From: Lepas anatifera
Taxonomy: Eukaryota > Arthropoda > Thecostraca > Lepadidae
Length of the DNA: 64,000 nucleotides
Assembly: GCA_034440635.1 (NCBI GenBank)
Contig: JAOTON010001526.1
Span: forward strand, 901,501 to 965,500
Direction: 5' to 3'
The notes under the pieces were generated by a model. That model made no database searches and was not told the origin of the DNA. It was given only the letters and a program-made list of their open reading frames with translations. Shown here piece by piece: positions 50,640 through 62,817 of this stretch; within the stretch, counting starts at the first letter, position 1, and each line of letters begins with the position of its first letter. A program made the translations under genes and the position numbers.

Positions 50640-51625
50640 CCTGGCTTATCACCGCTGCCCTGAACAGTGTGACCCTATCTTATCACTGCCGCCCTGATTC
50701 GTGCCGCCCCTGGCAAGTTTTCACGTACCGGGTTCATTACTTGGAAGTAATGAACCCCGATTGGTTCCACCTCTAGCTCATCAATGCCGCTTGGCTTATC
50801 ACTTTCCCCATGATTTGTGACGCCACATCATTGCCGCCCCCGCCTGATCACTGCCACCCTTGGCTGATAACCACCGCCTCTGACTGATTACTGCCGCCCC
50901 TTGGCTGATAACTGCCGCCCCTGACTGATCACTACCACCCCTGACTGATAACTGCCGCCCCCTGACTGATTACTGCCACCCCTGGCTGATAACTGCCGCC
51001 CCTGACTGATCACTGCCGCCCCTGGCGGATTGACTACTCCCACCCACTGGCTGATAAATGCCACTCCTGGCTGATCACTGCCGCCCCTGACTGATAGCTA
51101 CTGCCCCTTGGCTGCTAACTGCCACCCCTGGCTGAACACTGCCACCCCCTGACTGATCACTGCCGCCCCCTGGCTGATAACTGCTGTCCATGGCTGATCA
51201 CTACCGCCCCCTGACTGATAACTGCCGCCCCTGGCTGATAACTGCTGTTCATGGCTGATCACTGCCGCCCCTGGCTGATAACTGCCGCCCCCTGGCTGAT
51301 CACTGCCACCCATGGCTGATCACTGCCGCCACCTGACTGATCACTCCCGCCCCGGGCGGATTGATAACTGCCACCCCCTGGCTGGTAAATTCCACCCCTG
51401 GCTAATAGCTGCTGTCCCTTGGCTGCTAATTGCTGCCCTTGACTGATCACTGTCGCCCCCTGGCTGATCACTGCCGCCCTCTGGCTGATCACTAGCGCCC
51501 ACTGACTGAAAACTGCCGCCGCTTGGCTGATAACTGCCGCACCTAGCTGATCACTGCCGCCCCTGACTGATCACTGCCACCCCCTGGCTGATCACCGACG
51601 TCCCTGGTTCATCGCTGACGTCTCC
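50640..51625. repeat. 20-21-bp minisatellite
   Basis: About 45 units of CTGATCACTGCCGCCCCTGG with variants (CTGATAACTGCCG, CTGACTGAT). Minus-strand open frames at 51098-51313 and 51259-51492 are artefacts of the repeat. It lies inside the hAT-like element. Confidence 0.95.
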
Positions 51626-51871
51626 CGGGGCAGTGAGCATCCTGGGAATATCTGGGCAGTGCGTGTTCTGGGATAACGTCCTTCTGTGGATATCACTAGC
51701 ATCATGTCATATCTGAGGAGCGTTAGCTTTAATTTCATATATTCATCCTAGTAGTCTTTCAGGTTTTACATAACATCGAACTCATGTTACTTAGTTGCTG
51801 ACCCTAGTCTGTCGTGTGAAATTGTCTATGCCATTTTTATAGTATTTATATTTCATTTTTTTAATTATTTA

Positions 51872-53191
51872 GGGGAGACCGGGGCTGGTTGAGTCATTTT
51901 CACTTTTCCCTACCTAGCTAATAATCCACAAGATCTATCGAAATTTGGATTCCACCATTCAAAACACAGTTCTTTTCTCCGCCAAACGACGGCTAATTTT
52001 TCCCAAACACAAATAAATTTTACCACAATAAGCTTTTGAAATAAGCTCTGCACCTGATGCAAACTGCCTCGATGCCGGGGTAAGTTGCATCAGTCCCCGG
52101 GGCATCTTGCATCGTGAGGAATTAGTGTACAGAAACACAATACGTCAGATCCACTTCATTGGTAGGCACGTTTCCCATTCAGCTCATCGGATGCCTTTCC
52201 GAGCTTACCTACTCAGAGTCAGAATCACAGTGGTGACAGATATAGAACTGGTTTGTTCCACTGCAGGCCTCGTGCGCCAAATGGCACATGGCACATGGCG
52301 TGGTCACATGGCAATGTCAAAGGTCATGGGTCAAGGCTTTTCTTTTTGAGATCTCAGGGTGCTACCGGTCCCCTCCAGTGCGTGTTCGTGCCAGACCCGT
52401 TCCAGTCTGGGTGTCAATACAGAACATTCAGGTATTCTCAGCCGCAGTTTTTAATTATTCTTCCCATTTTTCCTGCCAATAATCAGGGGCGTCACCACGA
52501 TATTTTTGTAGGAGGTGACGGACCCTAATCTAGCGATGACGGGAGCAGGGGAGGGGAGGGGTAGGAGGCGATTTTAATATGGTGAAAACGTGCAAAAAAG
52601 AAGGTACCTATTCAAAGTTAAAAACAATGGGGGGACGCCCACTCCCTCATTCGCAAAATTGAGTGACGAGCCCCTCCTCCACTTTCGATGCCCATGCCAA
52701 TAATGATGGTAATAATACATCCTTATGAAAATTCAATTCGCCCATAAACAAAACTATGCGCCTGGGTAGGCTGCATCAATGGGTTTCAACCTGCCCCGCG
52801 AGAAATGATTCGTCTTGTCCCCTACCTACCCTGAATCAATCATGGCGCCAAATATTGCACAAGCCAAGAGGTTTCACCAAAAGTATTTGCCTCAATTGAA
52901 GACTGGAGAAACACGCTTTAACCTGCCAGGCTTATGACCAGCGTGCACGTTATGTTGTCTTTCATTTAGAACTTAATGTAACAAACTAAAAAAGTATTTA
53001 CACCCTAAAAAAATGAGTTTTTGTCTCCTCACCTGGTATCGGCCGACCGCCTTTGCTGGTTTCTTCACCGGAAAGACATTGCACGTGCGCAGTTCTAGTG
53101 GGCCCGCTTAAACTGTTATCTATTGAATATTTTTTTTTAGTTACAGCCCTTGATGCATTCAACCCGTGATGCAACCAGCCCCGGTCTCCCC
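51872..53191. mobile_element. TA-flanked TIR element nested in the hAT-like element
   Basis: 1320 bp. Termini GGGGAGACCGGGGCTGGTTG and its exact reverse complement; TA at 51870-51871 and 53192-53193. The interior has related GGTTTCAACCTGCCCCG and GTAAGTTGCATCAGTCCCCG sub-repeats and no recognised coding. The superfamily is not decided; TA duplications occur in Tc1/mariner and related groups. Confidence 0.82.
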
Positions 53192-54012
53192 TACATGTGT
53201 TTAATTTTCTGGTAAAATTTTCATAACCTGACCTGTTTTCCCACCTGACTTGTTGAATCCCGTGCGGAAATGTCCTATTTACGTATTTCATTTAGTGTTA
53301 TGGGCGCCGCATGATGACGCTAGATGACGGCGTGCCCTAAAACCCTAAATAGGATGAGCTTACCACTTCCATCCCAATTTGTGCCGTTCTTAGTCTATAA
53401 CTGCAGCCCTGGACCCATCACTGCAGCGCTGATATTACCGCCACTGGGTGTTAGGGTAAAACGTAACGGGCGTCAGGGCAAAAATAAAGGGCATGCACGG
53501 GCACAGTGGAGCCACCATATTTATTAATATTTACTGAACAATACACGCGTTGTTTGGAGCGCTATCAGGTCTTTTGCTCTCTTTTCACGTAGTGATTAAG
53601 TCCTTTGCTTTCATTTCAATATCCTTCCAATCTGCCATTCCGAAGGTAAAATTTAATCCCGCAAAGCTGATATACTTCAATCGTGGATAGATTTACAACT
53701 CAGACTGGATTCTTTGAAGACGTGTTTGTAGCTTTGGGATGTCGCCTAAAATGCAAACATGTTTGAGAAAAGCTGCAGAATACTTGCCCAACTTTAAAAT
53801 AGAATGTTCCCTGTGCTATAAAAAAGGCTAAAAAAGCGATGACTAACGGATTTGGTGCAATGAAGGGGTGCCGCCCCCACAATGCCGCGGGGGCGGCACC
53901 CGGGATCCATATCTGTATGTGGATCTTTGGGAGTGCTCCCCCCACCGGCTGAGCACCCCCAAAGATTTTGGGAAAATTACACCCCTGGCCCTGGCTGTCG
54001 GCGTGTCGTTAA

Positions 54013-54461
54013 ATGGAATGTGGCCCATTGGTCGAATCCTGGAATTGAACGTAATTAGGCGTACTTTTAGCCGAAAATAATGAAACCACCCATGATTTCT
54101 CAGAAAAATGTACAATAAGCTCAATATTTTGATTTTTAAAATATTCCTCCAGGAAAAGAAATAAATATCTGTCTGTCGATGATGTCATGATCTGGCAACC
54201 ACTACCATACTCGAAACGCTTCAAGGGCTTCGATTGACTGATAATCATCGTGACGTCAGCATATGTCGTCACACCAGCAGCTCACAACAATGGCCGCCTG
54301 GCGAGAGGTACATGAGAGGTATATTTCGGGTAGGTTTTAGCTTTTTTCTACGGAAATATCGAGTTCCAAGACAACTGATACATAGAGTACCGGGTTTTCC
54401 GACTTGCTTTACAACTTGGCTATATCAGTTAAAATCACGTTATAAAGGTGCCACATTCCCT
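54013..54461 (-). mobile_element. TTAA MITE A, copy 4
   Basis: 449 bp with TTAA at 54009-54012 and 54462-54465. Inserted in the TTAA of the SINE tail. Confidence 0.93.
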
Positions 54462-54479
54462 TTAAACCCCAACAATTCG

Positions 54480-55039
54480 AATCTGGAGGGCTGGAACCGA
54501 TGGGCAGGGCTCGTAACAAAGGATTGACACATTCTGTATGCAAAATACCCTGATCCCTGATCGACAGTCTTAACAGGTGGCGTAGCCATAGCCAATGCGT
54601 ACATACCTTCCTGCCCTCATTCTGACTTGATTTCATGTGGCTTTGCTAATCCCTTTCAAACAGCCCAGGTGGGATGTTGTGTGTAGACTCATCATCCAGG
54701 CTAGCTTGGGCGAACTCCGCTGAGTTTTCCTCAGATGAGTTTCTGTCCGTGCAGGGGCTGATCCAGGGGGTGCGACGAGGGAAGGGGGTGGCCGCCCTTC
54801 CCCCATTGACGGTAGAATGAATTGCGGCGCTGCATCGAGAGCGCAAAACTGCACCCACATTTCCAAACCGAGGCTCAAGGTAACTTGGGTTGTGACGCCC
54901 ACCAAGTAATGAAAAGGGCACAAATGTTCCACTGCCGGGATCGAAGGAAGCCTTTGAAGTGTGACACATGGGACGTTTTGAGCGCAGGCAGTGTCTCAAA
55001 ACATAAAATAAACTTCGTAAGCAATCCAGCGCCCTTTTA
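54480..55039. other. No feature recognised
   Basis: Overlapping short frames at 54633-54999 have no family resemblance. Confidence 0.35.
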
Positions 55040-55335
55040 ATCGTTGCTCCAGTGGGGATATTTTATTATCCCCCTCCCCGGTTTTTCCTGTGGTGCCAGA
55101 AAACGGCAGCGTGGAGCACCATCGTACTTAATAGGCCTTACCCTTCATCAATTGCGCAGCTTACCTGAACATTTTAGGTCTGTGTCATCTCAGGTCAGGT
55201 CACCAAGCTACGTCAAGTGACCTCATCCCCGAAAAATTTTTAATAGCACCAGTGAGGAGTTACTTTATGTACTGATCTGAGATTCATATCACGTAATAGG
55301 CCTATTTTTCGTCGGTTTTGCCATCCCACATTGGA
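55040..55335 (-). repeat. Diverged, truncated GGTCA element B fragment
   Basis: Reverse-oriented: GGTTTTTCCTGTGG, GGCAGCGTGGAGCACCATCG, CATCTCAGGTCAGGTCACC and GTCAAGTGACCTCATCCCCG blocks follow the order at 45560-45790. TTAA ends are not preserved. Confidence 0.65.
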
Positions 55336-56285
55336 GCCGAGATCGAAAGGGTCCCCCCTTATTGGAATGAAGGTGAATTTGGACCAGGGAGGGGTTAAAC
55401 CATGTCGCCTCGTTCGACTTCAAAAAGGGCTCCCCGATGGCAGCCGCCCCTTTCTCTTGAAAGCCCCGGATCAGCCCTGTAATGATTGTCCCCCCCAGCT
55501 TATATTTGTATTTCTGTTTCACTTTTGGCTGGCTCGCTAGTGTTGTGCGTGCTCAGGTTTCTTTTCTTTTACATTGCTGACCTATCGTTGTCCAATATCA
55601 GCGGACCGCGACCATCATACATGCATCAAAATTAGTTACCAATGCGATTTCTAACCTTTTTCCACGGGCATGTGATTAGGAGGTCATCCCAAGCAGGCGT
55701 ACCGCGGAACGTCATGGCACACGTACTATGTCATGGGTACAAATCTAAATCTTTGATCTAAATTCGATCCGCCGATCAGTGAACCGAAATGTGTCTGGTG
55801 CACGGTGAAAAAAGCAGACGACGAGACCGAGGAAGCCGGTACAGTAACTCAGGGAAGAGGTCAACTAAAACACGGCACAAGGAGAGGGTACAAATACAAT
55901 ATGTATAAACCAAAGTCGAACCATTACATTGAAGTTGAATCGTTTCAGCCGATGGGTCTGCCATATTAATAAGATATATTTTATTTGATGTCCAGAACCG
56001 ATTGTAATAACCAGTATAATTTACGCCTTGCCTTTGACCACCCCCCCACCCCATCCCCACGCCAACACCCAGAGGGCCAAGCCTTCGGTGGTCCTGCGCG
56101 CACACCGTCGAACCAGTCAGGGGACCCCCGCAACGCGTGGGGGGACATCTGACCCCAAACGACCCCTCGATGCGGAATCCTGACCCGCGGAGAAGGGCGC
56201 CGACTGTGTTGTTTCTGCTGTTCTTTGGCGCCGCGAGCGGTTCGGACCGTTGTAACAGGCACGACAGGTGCTGTCAGACGCGACT
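55336..56285. other. No gene recognised
   Basis: No repeat or coding match was identified. Confidence 0.35.
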
Positions 56286-56289
56286 ACGG

Positions 56290-57555
56290 GCAGACTCGGG
56301 TGGGTATGGCCCGCTCTCTGAGACTCAGGAGGCATAGTCCGCTCTCTGGAGACTCGGGTGGGTATAGCCCGCTCTCGGAGACTCGGGTGGGTATGGCCCG
56401 CTCTCTGGAGACTCGGGTGGGTATGACCCGTTCTCGGAGACTAGGGTGGGTATGGCCCGCTCTCGGAGACTCGGGAGGTATAGCCCGCTCTCTGGAGACT
56501 CGGGGGGTGGGGGGGAGTATAGCTCGTTCTCTCTCGGGAGACTCGGGTGGGTATAGTCCGCTGTCGGAGACTCGGGTGGGTATGGCCCGTTCTCGGAGAC
56601 TAGGGTGGGTATAGCCCTGTCTCGGAAACTCGGGTGGGTATAGCCCGCTCTCGGAGACTCAGGTGGGTATGGCCCGTTCTCGGGGACTCGGGTAGGCATA
56701 GCCTGTTCTCGGAGACTCGGGTAGGTATAGCCTGTTCTCGGAGACTGGGGTGGGTATAGCCCGTTCACGGAGACTCGGGTGGGTATAGCCCGTTCTCGGA
56801 GCCTCGGGTGGGTATAGCCTGTTCTCGGAGACTCGGGTGGATATGGCCCGTTCTCGGAGACTCGGGTAGGTATAGCTCGCTCCCGGAGACTCGGGTGGGT
56901 ATGGCCCGTGCTCGGAGACTCGGGTGGGTATAGCCCGTTCTCGGAGACCAGGGTGGGTATAGCCTGTTCTCGGAGACTCGGGTGGGTATAGCCCGTTCTT
57001 GGAGACTAGGGTGGGTATAGCCCGTTCTCGGAGACTCGGGTGGGTATAGCCCGTTCTCGGAGACTCGGGTGGGTATAGCCTGTTCTCGGAGACTCGGGTA
57101 GGTATAGCCTGTTCTCAGAGACTCGGGTAGGTATAGTCCGCTCTCGGAGACTCGGGTGGGTATCGCCCGCTCCCAAAGACTTGGGTGGGTATAGCCCGCT
57201 TTCTGGAGACTCGGTAGGGCATAGCCCGCTCTCTGGAGACTCGGGTGGGTATAGCCCGCTCTTTGGAGATTCGGGTGGGTATAGCCCGTTCTTGGAGACT
57301 CGGGTGGGTATGGCCCGCTCCCGAAGACTCAGGTGGGCATAACCCGCTCTCTGGAGACTCGGGTGGGTATAGCCCGCTCTCGGAAACTCGGGTGGGCATA
57401 GCCCGCTCTCGCAAACTCGGGTAAGTATAACCCGCTCTCTGGAGACTCGGGTGGGTATGGCCGGAGACTCGGGTGGGTATAGCCCGCTCTTTGGAGCCTC
57501 GGGTGGGTATAGCTCTTTCTCGCAGACTCGAGTGGGTATGGCCCGCTCGCACTTG
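56290..57555. repeat. 29-bp minisatellite, about 43 copies
   Basis: The unit TATAGCCCGTTCTCGGAGAC plus TCGGGTGGG is tandemly repeated with point variants and occasional short units. Since 29 is not a multiple of three, three units give an 87-base period and the open frames (56225-56614 plus; 56325-56768 and 57115-57699 minus) are 29-residue periodic artefacts. Confidence 0.96.
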
Positions 57556-57725
57556 TGCGTGCGCCACGTTATGAAAGGTCGACTTTGATGTGTCTGTGTC
57601 GTTCAGTTTCAGAATTTCAAAGACGTTTACTGACGCATGTAGGGAGCCCATGGAGCACGCCGGTTCAGTGGCATTTCCTTTTGTCAAGAAACTCTGCACA
57701 AAGGGAATTCCAAGTTGATACCAGC

Positions 57726-57823
57726 ATGAAATTTGCCATCATTCTTCTTCTCACGCGACTCTCTTACTTGGTTTCCATTCAAAGACATTTCTTAACGGCT
57801 GAGCATATTCAATCTGACTCTGC
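57726..57823 (+). CDS. Candidate first exon of a secreted protein
   Basis: ATG at 57726 opens MKFAIILLLTRLSYLVSIQR, with a signal-peptide-like hydrophobic core, and the exon could end at 57823 before a GTAAGT donor. No second exon or family was recognised, so this is a weak candidate that may be chance. Confidence 0.25.
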
Positions 57824-57829
57824 GTAAGT

Positions 57830-58431
57830 GTGAACTTCTCATCCATGGCACCGGGGGCAATAATCGGAAAAATTCAAAATCAAACGATGTAAAATCCGAA
57901 ATTATTTGTAAAAGTATTGCTATTTTACTGGCCCTGAACCAACTTTTTAGGTGGAAAAGAGAAAATTTGGAAAACCCAGGACTGTGAACTGACAGCGAAG
58001 AAGAGATTTCGGATCAACAAAAAAACACCATCAACTTAGACCGGTACGTATATTCACACATCGGACCCGTTTTGGTTGTTGATCAGCGCTATCTTAGATA
58101 CCCTGCCGAGACACTTCGCTCGGGGGGTTCAAACACCACCCCCTCCCCTCCCCGATCTCAGCTCCTTTGTGAGACAGCGAAAAAACGCGATTTGAATGCA
58201 AAACTAGGGAAAGCGACGTCACCCAGGAGATAAATAGCATCCTAGCATACAAACCAATTTCTAGAAATACAAATAAGAAGTCGGGACAATCACGGTTAGA
58301 CAGCCGTGCACAGTGGATTCTCGCTACCTGTAGGCCGGGCGGCGGCGGCATGGAAAGAATGTGATAGGGGAATGGCCCATGCTAAAGGAATATAGTGATG
58401 GTCATGCCATTGCAATATACATACCTACTCA
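57830..58431. other. No feature recognised
   Basis: AT-rich, non-coding. Confidence 0.35.
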
Positions 58432-58733
58432 TTGACAAGGTATATACTGGCCTGTATCCTCGAATCCTGGATGTAAAATTCACTTAGATTATATATTCGG
58501 GCACAGCCCTTCATCAGAATCAGGTAGGAAAAATCACAAATTCTCTGGAATAGTTTAGCCAAACCTCGAATCGAGGTCTGGCCAGATCTCGATTTCGAGG
58601 TCTAGCTACACTATGACTGAGCATTTGGGGATTTTTCCTACCTGATTCTGTTGAAGGGCTGTGCCCGAACATATAATCTGAGTATATTGTATATTCAGGA
58701 TTCGAGGACACAGGCCACTATATACCTTGTCAA
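58432..58733. mobile_element. Foldback (long inverted repeat) element, 302 bp
   Basis: Arms of about 110 bp, 58432-58542 and 58623-58733, are inverted copies. The outer end is TTGACAAGGTATATA; both arms carry CCTCGAATCCTG and CGGGCACAGCCCTTC..ATCAG. A short spacer with palindromic CTCGAATCGAGGTCTGG separates them. No target duplication is clear. Confidence 0.88.
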
Positions 58734-58739
58734 CTTACA

Positions 58740-59264
58740 ATCATGCTCCTTGCCTCAGCACTCCAAAACTTATACGTACCATACGTACCTACTCAGTTAA
58801 CTGCCCCGTAAACCCTGTGATTTGCCTTGAACCCTCTTTGTTTACACGATCAGAACAAAATATCCCTCCGCTTCAAATTATTGTGTTAGCACATAGACTT
58901 TCAGCATTACATACGCATTAAATGTCACTTAGGCGTGTATGTCACATGTACCGTGTGTGCTATTGCTAAAAAGTGTGTGTTAATTTGAAAGGTCTTGAAA
59001 TGCTGTAGCATGTACTGCGGTGTCGAAAAAATACTAAGTACTTCAATCGGTTCCTGCCCAAACATATTCACAAACCGAATTGATTTCATGAACTCATGAT
59101 TTTTCCGGTGCTTCCATCACCCCACACTGCACAAACATTTAAGCTATACATCCACTCACGTGCACAGAATGCCTCCTTCACCTATACCTCTGCCTCAGTC
59201 TAACAGCACCACCGCCGCCACCATTCTCAATGCAACACATGCACGTTTTATAATCCGCCACGCG
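58740..59264. other. No feature recognised
   Basis: AT-rich, non-coding. Confidence 0.35.
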
Positions 59265-59350
59265 ACCCCTCCCCAACGAGGCTTGAACTCGGCGTCAGTG
59301 GCGACCAGCGTGCGTGACCTTTCTAACCTCTGTGCCAGCAGGCAATCGGA
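59265..59350 (-). repeat. tRNA-like (possible SINE head)
   Basis: The minus strand reads TGGCACAGAGGTTAGAAAGG and, 30 bases later, GAGTTCAAGCC, resembling tRNA internal promoter boxes A and B. Stems do not close convincingly, so a SINE fragment or a degenerate tRNA is more likely than a working gene. Confidence 0.45.
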
Positions 59351-62300
59351 AGCCAGTGGATGGCCGCTGATTGGTGGAGGCGCGTTCACTTGTATTGCGA
59401 GAAATTCAGCCGAAATTTATACATTAAAATGATAGAGTTTTAAACCATGAGCCAGCAGATGTATTAACATCATAGTTTTCAAACATTCCTAGCCATACTT
59501 TGCTCTCTAGGTTGATTATTTGACACACCATCCGAGGCTGCTCTTTGGTACAGGTGAGACGTCGGCAGAGTCAGCACAGGCTAGCCGGCGGCCGAGTTCG
59601 CCGAAGTCAGGAATGTCGCGATGGGTTTCTGCTGAGTGGAGAGGTGTGGGACCAGGGGCCCGGCCCGAAGGTAACCGAGGGAAGGAGGAGAGAGACGTAC
59701 ATCAAACTAAAACTTCGTCATTGGACAAGTTATAGAGAGTGCAGACTAATAGATAGCGCAGCCGAAGTGCAATCAGATAGTATACCAGAAGAGGGAAGCA
59801 CGAGCTGCTTTTCTCCGGCTTAGATGGCGAAAAGGCACAGAACTTTATTCGGGACTCAAAACATTGTCGATGTTTCAGCGAGAAGTTTTTGGCGTCCTAC
59901 TGCAAAACTCAAAATCTACGGCAAGACCCAAAATTCATAGGCGACGATATGTTTTGTCTAAGAAATACACCCTTAATTGATCTATCATAATAACGTGGAT
60001 TTCTTGAAAACCGTTAGGGGCACCCAAATACGGAAACTGTCAATTACGACAGCGTTAAGAGAACCATTGCATTCAAAATCCTGTTTTCAAAACACTACAG
60101 CCCCCTTAAACACACGAAACCAAGTAACGCTGCCTAATATGGAAAACTACTGGGTTACTGGGCACCACACGTCCGAGATAGAAATCCACACCCTATCCCT
60201 GTAGGTAGTTTTGTTTAGCTGGCCACTGAGCATATACCTAGGAAAAATACTCCTAAAGCACAAACTATTTTGTAAAAGAATGTGGAATTATTGACAGTGT
60301 AGGAATACTATACCCACCGGTCTGTCAGGGCTTCCAGCCAGTGGGAAAACTCATATTGCGGTATGGGTGCCAATGACCAAGGTAGCCGCAGCATCTAAAA
60401 CTAAATATCACTATGATAATGATGTTACAGGTCATTCTAAAGACAGCATCAGGGATATTTCCGAATTGTAGGATACAAGCTGTGATGTCGACCGCTCTGG
60501 CTGGTTCACAAATATTATTCCTCCACGGGTACTCTGCTCAAAACTTCATCAATAAATATAGATTCATATGTTCTATGAGGCGTCATGATTTAAGCCCGGG
60601 CAGGTTGCAGAAACAAACGCATTATTTGTTTAAACACAGGCCTCTATACCGTTTAACACCACGCATTGTGGTGTTATTAACTGTGTTATTTTTATGTGTA
60701 TCTGAGCCGCTGTATTCGTCGTTATTAAGGGCTTCATGAATGCAGAAATTTTATACCGTCAGCATATCATAAACAACTGATCATATTTTCAAAAGCATGA
60801 AAACATGCTTACCAAAAATATTTACATGAATTAGCAAGAAATTTAAGTGTCATTTCTTATGTTTTTGCTTCACTTTCCGACCTGTTTTTGTATTGTTTCA
60901 CTTACGTTTGGTGGAAAAGGAAATCGACAAAACGGCAGGGCGAAACGTTTCTGGAACATCAGGCGAACAAGTGATATGGCTTGTGTTAAGGTTCAATGCG
61001 TGAGGACATTGCTGAATACATTCTGACTTCCGACTTCTTACTTTTCAAGGTAGCTCACCAACACTAAAATTGGGAACAGTTTCAAGCATCTGCAGTGGTA
61101 GTTACGTTGAATAAAAAACTGAGAAACTTTAATAGCGTCGGATAATCTTGTGGTAACGTCCCCTGTCCCCCTGCTTTTCACGCCCTCGGTTTTCTCTGAA
61201 TCACGTGCTTAAAGTAAAGTTCCCACGCTTCTCGGGGACCTCTGTGTAAACAAACCCATCGTTCTCATAAACGGTGCGTGTCAGACTTAACGCGTTGACA
61301 GCCGCCAACTCAGGACCTGTCCTTGATGAACACTTCCGCCGCGTCAGGTCAAACGGCACCGCCGGCTTACCTAACCAGTGTCCTAGCACCTGAGGTAGCG
61401 TGTGAAACAACACTGCCGATTGTCACCCTCATTAGCGGCGATTAGTCTGATGGTCGGACACCTGGAGAAGGCTGCTATAATCCAACTCTGACCGGCACAG
61501 ATCCAAGCCGCGCCGGCTAATGACCCGCTAGTCCAGGCAGCGGCGGAGCAAGGCATTCGTCAGGGGAGGTGTTCCACTCTCACGCAAGTCGGCTAACAAC
61601 TCTTAGTTCATTTTTATATTGGTGTGAAAAGAGCTACCATGACACAAATGCCCCTCCTTGCACCGCCACTGCACCGGGGATAGGCCGCTGCCGGAAACGG
61701 CACTGGTGACAGCAGCCGCACCGTTTTAAATCGAGGAGCCGCGTGGAACGGGCAGCCGCTGCCTCCGGAGGGAAACCTCCGCGGCCCTCCGTCGCCTGGT
61801 GAAGCCGTCAGGACAAGCAGCACCGGTGGACCGACAATTTGACGACCGTTTGAAACAGACACCCGTTCTCTGGGCGTCGCCTGCTGAAACGGTTATTAGC
61901 GTCATTAATCGCCGGCCGGCGCGGAGGGAAGGCGGCCGGTGTGGAGGGATGCTGACCAGGGGCTGTGTGTCTGGTGCCGCCGCTGAGGCTGGGCCACAGT
62001 GCCAGAACAGAGACCAACGGCAGCTGACAGCACGATACATGAGCTGGAGCCCAGGAGGTAGACTTTGGAAAGTGCACAACTGTACCAGCAGGAAAGCCTC
62101 AAGGATCTGATACCCGATGGAACCATTTCATCGTCGTGGAAGTTCCTGCTGTTCTTTTTAACGACTTTGTCCACCTGGTAAGATACTTTCAGACGAAACT
62201 CCAGAAAAAAGGGTCTCTTCACACTTGGAAGAATCTGCCAATATTTTTTGGCGTTGATATCTTCACGTACTCCCATAATTTTGCTCGACAGATAATGTCG

Positions 62301-62360
62301 GCAGATTATGCGAAGTGTGAAGAAGCCCTTACTTTGATCCTGGAAGCTATGAAAAATACG
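59351..62360. other. No gene recognised
   Basis: About 3 kb with a GC-rich part (61480-62060) and open frames of up to 123 codons on both strands that match no family. The frame at 62136-62375 runs directly into MITE A copy 5. Confidence 0.35.
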
Positions 62361-62364
62361 TTAA

Positions 62365-62817
62365 AGGGAATGTGATGCCTTTATCACGTGATTTTAACTG
62401 AGATAGACAAGTGTTAAAGCATGCCGGAAAACCTGGTACTCAATACATATATCATTTATTTTGAAACTCAGAATTTCATAGAGAAAAGCTAAAACCCTAC
62501 TTGAAATGTACCCTACATGTACCCTTAGCAGCCGGCCACAGTTAACAGCTGTTGGTGTGATGACATATGCTGACGTCATGGTGAGTATCAGCCAATCGAA
62601 GCCCTTGAAGCCTGTTGAATATGGTCGTGGTTGCCAGATCATGACATCATCCACGGGCAGATATTTATTTATATCCCTAACGAAGCATTTTAAAAATCAA
62701 AATATTGAGCTTATTGTACATTTTTTCAGAGAAATCATGGATACTTCCATGGTTTTCGGCTAAAAGTACCCCTAATTACAATACATTCCAAGATTCGACC
62801 AATGTGCCACATTCCCT
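62365..62817 (+). mobile_element. TTAA MITE A, copy 5
   Basis: 453 bp, TTAA at 62361-62364 and 62818-62821. Left end AGGGAATGTGATGCC, right end TGTGCCACATTCCCT. The flanks also match as ATACG beyond the TTAA. Confidence 0.93.

Larger units (their letters stand above)
50538..53987. mobile_element. hAT-like element with 8-bp duplication
   Basis: 3450 bp. The left end CAGGGGTGTAATTTTC and the exact reverse complement at the right end are followed internally by TCTTTGGGGGTGC on both sides. The duplication GCCCTGGC (50530-50537 and 53988-53995) is perfect. An 8-bp duplication and a CAGGG terminus fit hAT. No transposase was recognised; it is filled by a minisatellite and a nested TA-flanked element. 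Confidence 0.92.
50395..54476 (+). mobile_element. tRNA-derived SINE (same family as 1010-1183), split by two insertions
   Basis: SINE pieces are 50395-50537, 53996-54012 and 54466-54476. Read together they follow copy 1: box B GGGTTGAAGTCCCGGCGGAG, CCAAAATCCCTTTCAACA, GTATAGCCCTGGC, then TGTCGGCGTGTCGTTAA and ACCCCAA. The hAT-like element 50538-53987 entered at GCCCTGGC and MITE A copy 4 entered at the TTAA of GTCGTTAAACCCC. Confidence 0.9.

Noticed and set aside
56290..57555. CRISPR-like regular repeats
   Set aside because: Units abut without unique spacers and the genome is clearly eukaryotic; it is a minisatellite.
57115..57699. 194-codon minus-strand open frame with repeated PESP-like motifs
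   Set aside because: Periodicity of 29 residues equals three 29-bp minisatellite units; frames are open on both strands, so it is a repeat artefact.
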